This document shows positions 1 to 5,430 of a DNA stretch of 5,430 nucleotides, piece by piece. Positions within the stretch are counted from its first letter, which is position 1. Each line of letters begins with the position of its first letter. A model generated the notes under the pieces. It saw nothing but the letters and a program-made list of their open reading frames with translations. It was not told the DNA's origin and made no database searches. The position numbers and the translations under genes are program-made. This DNA is from Hydrogenophaga sp. (GTDB lineage Bacteria; Pseudomonadota; Gammaproteobacteria; Burkholderiales; Burkholderiaceae_C): contig JAABRN010000075.1 in the NCBI GenBank assembly GCA_011390855.1, positions 1 to 5,430 of the forward strand, in the 5' to 3' direction.

Positions 1-36
1 CCCTTCAGGGGGGTGACGCGAAGCGACGCGGGGGGC
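1..36. repeat. G/C-rich palindromic repeat, cut by the window edge
   Basis: This stretch begins 2 bp past the stop of the leftward protease gene. It contains CCC-TTCA-GGG (1-10), which may pair further beyond the left edge, and the hexamer GACGCG twice (15-20 and 25-30) around AAGC. CGCG at 17-20 and 27-30 can also fold on itself. It is flanked by two runs of six G (8-13 and 30-35). Sequences of this style lie between genes in many Comamonadaceae genomes, as I recall. It may act as a transcription end or mRNA 3' stabiliser for the protease gene, but there is no T-run to show an intrinsic terminator. Confidence 0.45.
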
Positions 37-38
37 AG

Positions 39-824
39 TCAGATCACCACGGCATCTGGTGCATTGGCGCGAATGAAGTCCAGCACCTTGGGAGTCTGGA
101 TGTTGGTGAACAAAGACACATCGCCCACGCCACAGTCGCCACTGGTACCCGACGACGTGATGCCGACCACGCCCTGGGTGCCACCCACGGCACGGTACAT
201 GGGGCCACCAGAATCACCCGGGCAGGTGTTGGCACCCCTGCCGTCGTACGTGTAGCCCACGTGCAAGGCATTGACGATGGTGATGCGGCTGAAGCCGGCC
301 GCCAGCTCGTTGGCCGGCCCGCCCCACCCGGCGATGAACACGTTCTGCCCGGGGGTGGACGGGTTGCTCACCAGCAAGGGCATGGGGGGTGCGGGCAGCG
401 GGTTGGTCAGGGTGATGACGGCCGCGTCGTTCAGAAAGCCGGCCGATGTGCGCTGGTACTCCGGGTGCACCACCCAGCTGCGCGCGCGCAGTTCGCGAGC
501 CGAGCCGTCGGCTTGCCAGACCGGGGTGGAAATGCGGGTCACCTCGGGCGGCAGGCAATGGGCGGCCGTGAGGATGCGGGTGGGGCTGATCAACGTGCCT
601 GAACAGTACAGACCGGTACCGTCGCCGCGGGTGGCAATGAACACCACCACCGGGGTCTGGCCTGGCAGCGCGCAGTCGGTGCCGCCCCGGATCTTGGGCA
701 CCACGCCGATGCTGGCGCACTGCTCCACCGGCGTGGGATCGGCCACGGCATCGCCCCCACCACCCCCGCATGCCGCGAGTACCAGGGCCGCCAGCACACC
801 AGAACCCTTTGAAAACCAACCCAT
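39..824 (-). CDS. Trypsin-like (S1 family) serine protease, predicted lipoprotein
   Basis: A 261-residue chymotrypsin-fold serine endopeptidase, predicted to be exported and lipid-anchored. Residues 1-19 form a lipoprotein signal peptide with lipobox LAAC, Cys19 being the lipidation site. Gly20 at +2 suggests the outer membrane, and a poly-Gly linker (20-24) follows. K44-IRGG (45-48) matches the usual R/K-IVGG activation site. The catalytic triad is His89 (TAAHC), Asp133 (NDAAVITL) and Ser205 (GDSGGP). Cys74-Cys90 and Cys201-Cys231 fit the conserved disulfides; Cys36 and Cys51 may form another. The residue six before the catalytic Ser (position 189 in chymotrypsin numbering) is Asn199, not the Asp of trypsin, so Arg/Lys specificity is not assured. 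The reading frame stays open upstream to 1142, but the ATG at 824 is chosen because AGGGAG lies 4 nt before it and the signal peptide starts there; the longer version would overlap the regulator gene. Substrate unknown. It could be a secreted defence or scavenging protease. Confidence 0.9.
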   Translation of the reverse strand: MGWFSKGSGVLAALVLAACGGGGGDAVADPTPVEQCASIGVVPKIRGGTDCALPGQTPVVVFIATRGDGTGLYCSGTLISPTRILTAAHCLPPEVTRISTPVWQADGSARELRARSWVVHPEYQRTSAGFLNDAAVITLTNPLPAPPMPLLVSNPSTPGQNVFIAGWGGPANELAAGFSRITIVNALHVGYTYDGRGANTCPGDSGGPMYRAVGGTQGVVGITSSGTSGDCGVGDVSLFTNIQTPKVLDFIRANAPDAVVI

Positions 825-828
825 GGCA

Positions 829-834
829 CTCCCT
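829..834 (-). promoter_or_regulatory. Ribosome binding site of the protease gene
   Basis: On the minus strand AGGGAG (within AAAGGGAG, 836-829) sits 4 nt before the ATG at 824. It is the best Shine-Dalgarno match among the genes here, and it decides the protease start against the longer open frame that reaches into the regulator gene. Confidence 0.7.
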
Positions 835-913
835 TTCGTGGATGTATGCAGCTCAGAATGGTGGCATCTGCCGCCAGCGTCGCATGGTAGTCGAAACCCT
901 GTACCCACAGCCT

Positions 914-1846
914 TTATCCGACAGGTGCCGACCAGAAATCGGCCTGTCCGTAGTGGTGCTTGAGAAAGTCGATCCACAGGCGCACGCGAAGTGCCAGGTG
1001 TTTGCGTTGTGGAAACAGCGCGTAGATGCCGTTGGGTGGCGCAGCGAACGCGTCCAGCACGCTGACCAGTCGCCCCGCCGAGATGTCGGCCTCCACTTCC
1101 CACATGCTTCGCCAGGCAATGCCATGACCCGCCAGACACCATTCGTGCAGCACCTGCCCGTCGGAACAGTCCAGCGGCCCGCCAGGGCGCAGGTGCACCA
1201 GTTCGGTTTCATCGCTGTCTTCGACCGGCACGGAAAAGGCCCAGCCGCGCGTCTGCGAGGCGTCGCTGGAAAGCGTCAGGCAGTCGAATCGCGTCAGGTC
1301 GGTCGGCGTCTGGGGCGTTCCATGGCGCTGCAGGTAGCGTGGCGCAGCCACGCACAGGCGGCTGTTGTCGGCCAGGCGCACGCTCACCAGAGATGAATCT
1401 GGCAAATCGCCCACCCGCACCGCACAGTCGTAGGCCTCGCCAGCCACATCAACCACCCGGTCGCTCAGGTTGAGCGAGATGGTGACCTCCGGGTGCAGTT
1501 CGCGAAAGCGCGGCACCAGCGGCGCCACGTGCCGGCGACCAAACCCGGCAGGCGCGGTCAGTCTCAGGTGTCCGCTGGCCTTGACACCGCCGGCGCTGAC
1601 GCTGGCTTCGGCATTGGCGAGGTCCACCAGCAGGCGCTGGCAGTCTTCGAGGAATGCGCTGCCTTCGTGCGTGAGTGTGATGCGCCGCGTGGTGCGCAGC
1701 ATGAGCTTGACGCCCAGGCGCGCTTCCAGCGCGTCAAGCCGACGACCGATGATGGCCGGCGCCACACCTTCGGCGCGCGCCGCAGCGGTGAGGCTGCCAC
1801 GCAGTGCCACCGAAGCAAAGGTTTCGAGCTGCTTGAGTTTGTCCAC
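914..1846 (-). CDS. LysR-family transcriptional regulator (CrgA-like)
   Basis: A 310-residue DNA-binding regulator of normal LysR length. Residues 3-62 are the winged helix-turn-helix: LETFASVALRGSLTAAAR, then the recognition helix around VAPAIIGRRLDALEARLG (28-45), then the wing with LMLRTTRRITLTHEG. Residues from about 90 to 300 form the periplasmic-binding-like effector domain; APAGFGRRHVAPLVPRF and the closing ALFPQRKHLALRVRLWIDFL resemble the CrgA-like subgroup. The start is GTG: an in-frame TGA lies 30 nt upstream, no ATG lies between, and the usual LysR N-terminus begins here. No clear Shine-Dalgarno is seen. The gene is divergent from the haloacid dehalogenase across 230 bp, the classic layout of a LysR protein that controls its neighbour and itself. 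That target is an inference, and the effector is unknown. The protease gene follows on the same strand after 89 bp with no visible terminator, so some co-transcription is possible. Confidence 0.95.
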   Translation of the reverse strand: MDKLKQLETFASVALRGSLTAAARAEGVAPAIIGRRLDALEARLGVKLMLRTTRRITLTHEGSAFLEDCQRLLVDLANAEASVSAGGVKASGHLRLTAPAGFGRRHVAPLVPRFRELHPEVTISLNLSDRVVDVAGEAYDCAVRVGDLPDSSLVSVRLADNSRLCVAAPRYLQRHGTPQTPTDLTRFDCLTLSSDASQTRGWAFSVPVEDSDETELVHLRPGGPLDCSDGQVLHEWCLAGHGIAWRSMWEVEADISAGRLVSVLDAFAAPPNGIYALFPQRKHLALRVRLWIDFLKHHYGQADFWSAPVG

Positions 1847-1877
1847 AAGGCAGATTAGCCCATCAAAAATGACAAAT

Positions 1878-1915
1878 CAACCAAATTCTTTCACCTATTC
1901 AACTGTTTTTGGTTG
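1878..1915. promoter_or_regulatory. Perfect 8+8 bp inverted repeat, candidate operator
   Basis: CAACCAAA (1878-1885) and its exact reverse complement TTTGGTTG (1908-1915) are separated by 22 bp. The half-site centres are 30 bp apart, close to three helical turns, so both would face the same side of the DNA. The pair lies 32-69 bp upstream of the LysR GTG, a usual position for autoregulation. Binding by the LysR protein is inferred only. Confidence 0.4.
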
Positions 1916-1954
1916 CAATTCTTGGCAAGGGGAGCGACCAGTCTCTTGGCCAGG

Positions 1955-1974
1955 CAAGCGAATGGCTTTGCTTG
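1955..1974 (+). other. Hairpin in the dehalogenase upstream region
   Basis: CAAGCGAA (1955-1962) pairs with TTTGCTTG (1967-1974) around a TGGC loop, an 8-bp stem with one G-U wobble when read as plus-strand RNA. No T-run follows, so it is not a terminator. It also belongs to a cluster of CTTG/CAAG tetramers (1921-1929, 1945-1958, 1971-1974). It may be a protein site or, if transcription starts upstream, a leader structure. Confidence 0.3.
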
Positions 1975-2034
1975 GCGGATGCCACGGCCTCGACCGGCCG
2001 AAGAAATTACCTTCAAAAAAGTCACAGATCAATC

Positions 2035-2045
2035 GCCTCTGAGGC
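2035..2045. other. 11-bp palindrome upstream of the dehalogenase
   Basis: GCCTC-T-GAGGC is a perfect palindrome around one central base. It ends 31 bp before the dehalogenase start. The one-base centre suits a protein-binding dyad better than an RNA hairpin. It is short, so chance is possible. Confidence 0.25.
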
Positions 2046-2076
2046 CATAAATCGAAAAGCAAGTTCGGAATAAAGT

Positions 2077-2781
2077 ATGGGCATGAGCCCACCACGCGCT
2101 GTTCTGTTTGACGCCTATGGCACCCTGTTCGACGTTTACAGCGTCGGGCTTCTCGCCGAACAGCTGTTTCCCGGCCAGGGCGCACGGCTGGCCACGGTGT
2201 GGCGTGACAAGCAGATTGAATACACCCGGCTCGTGACCACCAGCGACCACGGGGCGCACTACCAGCCGTTCTGGACACTCACGCGCCAGGCGCTCACCTT
2301 TGCCATCAAGATGGTGGCCCCGGCTGCCCGGCAGGACTGGGCGCCGTTCGAGCCTCTGGCGGTGCAGCTGATGAACCAGTACCGCCACCTCTCGGCCTTC
2401 CCGGAAAACCACGATGTGCTCAAGGCCCTGCGTGCGCGGGGCGTGGTCACGGGCATTCTGAGCAACGGCGAGCCCGAGATGCTGGGCATCGCGGTGCGCA
2501 GCGCGGGACTCGAAGGCCTGCTGGACCACGTGATCAGCGTGGACCCGATCCGCAAATACAAAACCCACCCCGACGCCTACGCGCTGGGCGAAGCCGCCAC
2601 CGGCCTGCCGCGCACGCAGATCGTGTTCGTGAGCAGCAACGCCTGGGACGCCCTGGCCGCCACCTGGTTCGGTTACCGCACGGTGTGGGTCAACCGCATG
2701 AACCTGCCATTCGAAGAGCTGGGCACCCAACCCACGCGCACCGGCAGCAACCTGCGCGAAGTCCTTTCCCTGCTGGATTGA
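2077..2781 (+). CDS. Haloacid dehalogenase, type II (L-2-haloacid dehalogenase family)
   Basis: A 234-residue cytosolic HAD-superfamily hydrolase. The family replaces the halogen of L-2-haloacids with hydroxyl, giving D-2-hydroxyacids; monochloro- or monofluoroacetate would give glycolate. Every catalytic residue I recall from Pseudomonas L-DEX is present: nucleophile Asp12 in FDAYGTLFD, Thr16, Arg43 in WRDKQIEYT, Ser129-Asn130 in LSNG, Lys162, Tyr168, and Ser187-Asn188 with Asp191 in FVSSNAWDA. Trp190, Tyr14 and Phe65 fit the substrate pocket. The L-DEX Gln next to the Arg is Asp44 here, which may alter substrate choice. The WRDKQ and SSNAWD signatures separate it from generic HAD phosphatases. 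ATG at 2077 has GGA 7 nt upstream; ATG at 2083 is a possible alternative that would put the nucleophile at residue 10 as in L-DEX. malate synthase G follows after 80 bp on the same strand with no visible terminator, so an operon is plausible. Activity on a given haloacid is not proven by sequence. Confidence 0.9.
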   Translation: MGMSPPRAVLFDAYGTLFDVYSVGLLAEQLFPGQGARLATVWRDKQIEYTRLVTTSDHGAHYQPFWTLTRQALTFAIKMVAPAARQDWAPFEPLAVQLMNQYRHLSAFPENHDVLKALRARGVVTGILSNGEPEMLGIAVRSAGLEGLLDHVISVDPIRKYKTHPDAYALGEAATGLPRTQIVFVSSNAWDALAATWFGYRTVWVNRMNLPFEELGTQPTRTGSNLREVLSLLD

Positions 2782-2861
2782 CCCTTGCTTCTTCCTCCTC
2801 AAACTTTTCATTTCCCTCCATTCGGGCTGAGCTTGCCGAAGCCTTCACCAGAAAGTCACTG
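2782..2861 (+). other. glcB leader: pyrimidine-rich tract
   Basis: The 80 bp between the dehalogenase stop and glcB begin with a tract (2782-2819) in which 33 of 38 bases are C or T, followed by a dispersed palindromic repeat. The open frame continues upstream of the glcB ATG through this stretch, but the translation there is low-complexity and reflects the repeat. No Rho-independent terminator or clear promoter is visible. Confidence 0.5.
2819..2843. repeat. Dispersed palindromic intergenic repeat
   Basis: The segment TTCGGGCTGAGCTTGCCGAA (2821-2840) with flanking CA and GCC closely matches a widespread bacterial intergenic repeat, which I remember as roughly TTCGGGCTGAGCTTGTCGAA. TTCGG (2821-2825) pairs with CCGAA (2836-2840) across a 10-nt middle. 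Its identification comes from memory, not a search. It lies 18 bp upstream of the glcB start. Confidence 0.6.
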
Positions 2862-5072
2862 ATGTCATCACGCACGACGATCCACGGTCTTCAAGTTGCC
2901 AACGAGCTGTACACCTTCATCAACGACAGCGTGCTGCCAGGCACTGGCGTGTCGGTCGATGCGTTCTGGAAGGGCTTCGATGCCATCGTGAGCGACCTGG
3001 CGCCCAAAAACGCCGCACTGCTGGGCGAGCGCGACCGACTCCAGGCCGAGCTGGACACCTGGCACAGCGCCAACCCCGGCCCCATCCGCGACATGGTGGC
3101 CTACCGCAAGTTCCTGGAAACCATTGGCTACCTGGTGCCCGAGCCCAAGAAGGTGAAGGCCACCACCAGGAACGTGGACGACGAACTCGCCACCCAGGCC
3201 GGCCCGCAGCTGGTGGTGCCGATCCTGAACGCGCGCTACGCGCTCAATGCCGCCAATGCGCGCTGGGGCAGCCTGTACGACGCGCTCTACGGCACCGACG
3301 TGATCAGCGAAGACAAGGGCTGCGGCAAAGTGGCCAAGGGCAAGAAGGGTGGCTACAACCCCAAGCGTGGCGCCAAGGTCATTGAATACGCCCGCCACGT
3401 GCTGGACCGCTGCGCGCCACTGAAAAAGGGCTCGCATGTGGGGTCCACCAGCTACAAGGTCAACAAGGCCGGCGAGCTGGTGGTGGGTCTGGCCGAGGGC
3501 GGGACCGCCAAGCTGGCCGACAGCACCCAGTTCATTGGCTACCAGGGTGAGGCCAACAAGCCCGGCGCCATCCTGCTCAAGCACAACGGCCTGCACCTGG
3601 ACATCCAGATCAACCGCAGCACGCCCATTGGCGCCAGCGACGCGGCCGGCGTGAGCGACCTGGTGGTGGAAGCCGCGCTGTCCACCATCCTGGACCTGGA
3701 AGATTCCGTGGCCGCCGTGGACGCTGAAGACAAGGTGCTGGCCTACCGCAACTGGCTGGGCATTCTGCAGGGCACACTGGTGGAGTCGTTCGAAAAGGGT
3801 GGCCAGACGCTCACGCGCGGGCTCAATGCCGACCGCGTCTACACATCACCCACGGGCAAGACCGTGCGTCTGCACGGCCGCTCGCTCATGTTCCTGCGCA
3901 ACGTGGGCCACCTGATGACCAACCCCGCCATCCTCTGGGGCGCAGAGGGCAAGGAGATTCCGGAAGGCATCCTGGACGCGATGGTCACCACCACCATCGC
4001 CATGCACGACCTCAAGCGCACCAGGAAAGACGCCATCCGCAACTCGCGCAAGGGCTCGGTGTACATCGTCAAGCCCAAGATGCACGGCCCGCGCGAAGTG
4101 GCGTTTGCCGCCGAACTGTTCGGCCGCGTGGAAAAGGTGCTGGGCCTGCCTGAAAGCACGGTCAAGCTCGGCATCATGGACGAAGAGCGCCGCACCTCGG
4201 TCAACCTGAAAGCCTGCATCGAAGCCGCCGCCAGCCGCGTGGCCTTCATCAACACCGGCTTCCTGGACCGCACCGGCGACGAGATGCACACCGCCATGCT
4301 CGCCGGCCCCATGGTGCGCAAGGGTGACATGAAAGCCAGCGCCTGGATCCAGAGCTACGAGAAGAACAATGTGATCGTGGGTCTGAGCTGCGGACTGCGT
4401 GGCAAGGCGCAGATCGGCAAGGGCATGTGGGCCATGCCCGACCTGATGAAAGCCATGCTGGAACAGAAAATTGCCCACCCCAAAGCCGGTGCCAACACCG
4501 CCTGGGTGCCGAGCCCCACCGGCGCCACGCTGCACGCCCTGCACTACCACCAGGTACTGGTGAGCGACGTGCAGAAGGAGCTGGAAAAGATCGACGCCAC
4601 CGCCGAGCGCGACAACCTGCTCACCGGCTTGCTGACCGTGCCCGTGAGCAGCAACCCGAACTGGAGCGAGGCCGAGAAGCAGCAGGAAGTGGACAACAAC
4701 GTGCAAGGCATCCTGGGCTACGTGGTGCGCTGGGTCGACCAGGGCGTGGGCTGCTCCAAGGTGCCCGACATCCACAACGTGGGCCTGATGGAAGACCGCG
4801 CCACGCTGCGCATTTCCAGCCAGCACATCGCCAACTGGCTGCACCACGGCATCGTGAGCGAAGCGCAGGTGAAGGCCAGCTTCGAGCGCATGGCTGCGGT
4901 GGTGGATGGCCAGAACGCCAGCGACAAGCTCTACCAGCCCATGGCCGGCAATTTCGCCACCAGCAAGGCTTACCAGGCGGCACTGGACCTGGTGTTCAAA
5001 GGCAAGGAACAGCCGAGTGGTTACACCGAGCCTCTGCTGCATGCCTGGCGGTTGAAGGTGAAAGCAGCCTGA
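2862..5072 (+). CDS. glcB: Malate synthase G
   Basis: A 736-residue cytosolic enzyme condensing glyoxylate with acetyl-CoA to give malate and CoA, in the glyoxylate and glycolate-use pathways. Its length fits the monomeric G isoform (723 in E. coli), and long blocks agree with E. coli GlcB, including [41 protein letters not shown] and [17 protein letters not shown]. By comparison with remembered E. coli numbering, Arg346 (RNVGHLM) is the glyoxylate-binding Arg, Glu441 (MDEERRTS) and Asp469 (FLDRTGDE) bind Mg2+, and Asp645 (LMEDRATLR) is the catalytic base. Cys631 matches the E. coli cysteine prone to oxidation. A loop near residues 386-396 is about five residues longer than in E. coli. The ATG at 2862 is preferred: it gives the family N-terminus, whereas the open frame back to 2685 runs through the dehalogenase end and a repeat. 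The Shine-Dalgarno is weak (AGAAAG, 6 nt upstream). It may be co-transcribed with the dehalogenase. Confidence 0.98.
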   Translation: MSSRTTIHGLQVANELYTFINDSVLPGTGVSVDAFWKGFDAIVSDLAPKNAALLGERDRLQAELDTWHSANPGPIRDMVAYRKFLETIGYLVPEPKKVKATTRNVDDELATQAGPQLVVPILNARYALNAANARWGSLYDALYGTDVISEDKGCGKVAKGKKGGYNPKRGAKVIEYARHVLDRCAPLKKGSHVGSTSYKVNKAGELVVGLAEGGTAKLADSTQFIGYQGEANKPGAILLKHNGLHLDIQINRSTPIGASDAAGVSDLVVEAALSTILDLEDSVAAVDAEDKVLAYRNWLGILQGTLVESFEKGGQTLTRGLNADRVYTSPTGKTVRLHGRSLMFLRNVGHLMTNPAILWGAEGKEIPEGILDAMVTTTIAMHDLKRTRKDAIRNSRKGSVYIVKPKMHGPREVAFAAELFGRVEKVLGLPESTVKLGIMDEERRTSVNLKACIEAAASRVAFINTGFLDRTGDEMHTAMLAGPMVRKGDMKASAWIQSYEKNNVIVGLSCGLRGKAQIGKGMWAMPDLMKAMLEQKIAHPKAGANTAWVPSPTGATLHALHYHQVLVSDVQKELEKIDATAERDNLLTGLLTVPVSSNPNWSEAEKQQEVDNNVQGILGYVVRWVDQGVGCSKVPDIHNVGLMEDRATLRISSQHIANWLHHGIVSEAQVKASFERMAAVVDGQNASDKLYQPMAGNFATSKAYQAALDLVFKGKEQPSGYTEPLLHAWRLKVKAA

Positions 5073-5085
5073 ACCCGGTTTGCCC

Positions 5086-5125
5086 CCTCTCCCCCTGGGA
5101 GAGGTCGGGGGTGAGGGCTCTCACC
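5086..5125 (+). repeat. Two tandem hairpins after glcB, dispersed-repeat type
   Basis: CCTCTCCC (5086-5093) pairs perfectly with GGGAGAGG (5097-5104) around CCT. GGTGAG (5110-5115) then pairs with CTCACC (5120-5125) around GGCT. The text CCCTCTCCCCCTGGGAGAGG is of a kind scattered between genes in many proteobacteria (recalled, not searched). It starts 13 bp after the glcB stop and may protect the mRNA 3' end. Confidence 0.6.
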
Positions 5126-5149
5126 GTTCCAACCCCTTCACCGCACACG

Positions 5150-5172
5150 ACGGCGCCCTCGGGCGCCGTTTT
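5150..5172 (+). terminator. Rho-independent terminator of glcB
   Basis: A perfect 8-bp stem, ACGGCGCC (5150-5157) with GGCGCCGT (5162-5169), around the loop CTCG, runs into four T (5169-5172). It lies 77 bp past the glcB stop and closes the rightward unit. The minus strand lacks a T-run on the other side, so it works in one direction only. Confidence 0.85.
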
Positions 5173-5194
5173 GCATGGCTCACACAATCACCCC

Positions 5195-5430
5195 ATGACA
5201 CTTCAATACCTGATCTTCGACGCCAGCGACGATGGCGAAGGCACCGGCACCTGGGATGCCATGGCCAGCGTGCGGGCGGCCGAACTGCCTGCCGTGATGG
5301 CCGAGGTGCAGGCCGTGCTGGCCTGGGCCGCCCGCCACAGCCCCGGCCCGCGCGGCCCGCTGGACGAAGGCGGCGCCTGGGACGCTGACCAGCAGATGCA
5401 GACCGATGGCGAATGGACCACGGTGACGCT
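5195..5430 (+). CDS. Hypothetical protein, 3' end beyond the window
   Basis: The first 79 codons of a rightward gene that has no stop before the window ends. It begins MTLQYLIFDASDDGEGTGTW and continues with DAMASV (21-26), an alanine/valine-rich probable helix (about 28-48), and then GPRGPLDEGGAWDADQQMQ (51-69). The protein is acidic and rich in Asp, Glu and Gly, with no signal peptide or membrane segment in the visible part. I do not recognise a function; the start resembles small conserved hypothetical proteins of Burkholderiales, from memory only. No Shine-Dalgarno precedes the ATG, and the glcB terminator ends just 22 bp before it, so the transcript must have a very short leader or start inside or before the terminator. 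Third positions are strongly G/C, which supports coding. A later start at Met23 cannot be excluded. Confidence 0.65.
   Translation, partial: MTLQYLIFDASDDGEGTGTWDAMASVRAAELPAVMAEVQAVLAWAARHSPGPRGPLDEGGAWDADQQMQTDGEWTTVT

Larger units (their letters stand above)
1847..2076. promoter_or_regulatory. Divergent intergenic control region
   Basis: The 230 bp between the leftward LysR gene and the rightward dehalogenase gene must hold both promoters. The part nearest the regulator (about 1861-1920) is clearly AT-rich against the GC-rich genes. I see no convincing -35/-10 pair for either direction. The region carries several dyads, listed separately. TTGC-N8-GCAA at 1913-1928 has the general form of a LysR-type site, although its T and A are 12 bp apart rather than the canonical 11. 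The only weak Shine-Dalgarno for the dehalogenase is GGA at 2067-2069, 7 nt before the ATG at 2077. Confidence 0.6.

Noticed and set aside
860..875. GGTGGC-ATCT-GCCGCC hairpin between the LysR and protease genes
   Set aside because: On the transcribed minus strand the stem has a mismatch and no T-run follows, so it is not a convincing terminator.
825..1142. N-terminal extension of the protease reading frame by 106 codons
   Set aside because: It overlaps the C-terminal coding part of the LysR gene in another frame and would bury the lipoprotein signal peptide, which has its own ribosome binding site.
1985..2000. CGGCC-TCGACC-GGCCG dyad
   Set aside because: A short G/C stem of a kind frequent by chance in such DNA; no T-run and no clear relation to a start site.
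2029..2811. 260-codon minus-strand open frame opposite the dehalogenase
   Set aside because: Low-complexity antisense translation; the plus strand carries a complete enzyme with all catalytic residues.
2685..2861. N-terminal extension of malate synthase G by 59 codons
   Set aside because: It overlaps the dehalogenase 3' end, then translates a pyrimidine tract and a dispersed repeat. The family N-terminus starts at the ATG at 2862.
3846..5042. 398-codon open frame on the minus strand inside glcB
   Set aside because: It is a by-product of G/C-rich third positions of glcB: His/Val/Ala/Gly-rich, no recognisable domain and a certain gene opposite.
5175..5198. Tiny 7-codon frame (MAHTITP) whose TGA overlaps the ATG at 5195
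   Set aside because: The ATGA overlap is suggestive of coupling, but there is no ribosome binding site and it lies right behind the terminator; chance is likelier.
5203..5421. Minus-strand open frame at the right end
   Set aside because: Ser/Ala-rich antisense of the plus-strand open gene. Another plus frame starting at 5080 becomes Arg/Gly-rich, typical of an out-of-frame reading.

Overview
The window reads as ordinary chromosomal DNA of a GC-rich betaproteobacterium, most likely a member of Comamonadaceae (Hydrogenophaga, Acidovorax or Rhodoferax type). This lineage call is an inference. It rests on the strong G/C third-position bias, a poly-glycine stretch after the lipobox cysteine of a lipoprotein, and intergenic palindromic repeats of kinds I associate with this group. 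No phage, transposase, CRISPR array, tRNA or rRNA is visible.

Layout: the left third is transcribed leftward. A LysR-family regulator (1846 to 914, GTG start) is followed 89 bp later on the same strand by a lipid-anchored trypsin-like serine protease (824 to 39). A G/C-rich repeat that runs off the left edge lies just past the protease stop. A 230-bp intergenic region (1847-2076) separates the regulator from a divergent rightward gene. It is AT-rich near the regulator and carries several inverted repeats, including a perfect 8+8 bp one. The rightward genes are a type II (L-2-)haloacid dehalogenase (2077-2781) and, 80 bp further on, malate synthase G, glcB (2862-5072). The 80-bp gap holds a pyrimidine-rich tract and a copy of a dispersed palindromic repeat. 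After glcB come two tandem hairpins and a strong intrinsic terminator (5150-5172). A new rightward gene starts only 22 bp beyond the terminator and runs off the right edge; it encodes an unrecognised, probably conserved hypothetical protein.

How the genes may work together (inference): a 2-haloacid dehalogenase turns monohaloacetates into glycolate. Glycolate is oxidised to glyoxylate elsewhere in the cell, and malate synthase G condenses glyoxylate with acetyl-CoA to malate. The dehalogenase-glcB pair could therefore be a short C2-acid assimilation module, with the divergent LysR protein as its candidate regulator. The protease has no obvious link to this. I see no strong candidate for a wholly new system here. 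The points most worth checking are the dehalogenase-glcB linkage, the inverted repeat in the divergent promoter region, and the Asn in place of the usual S1-pocket Asp of the protease.
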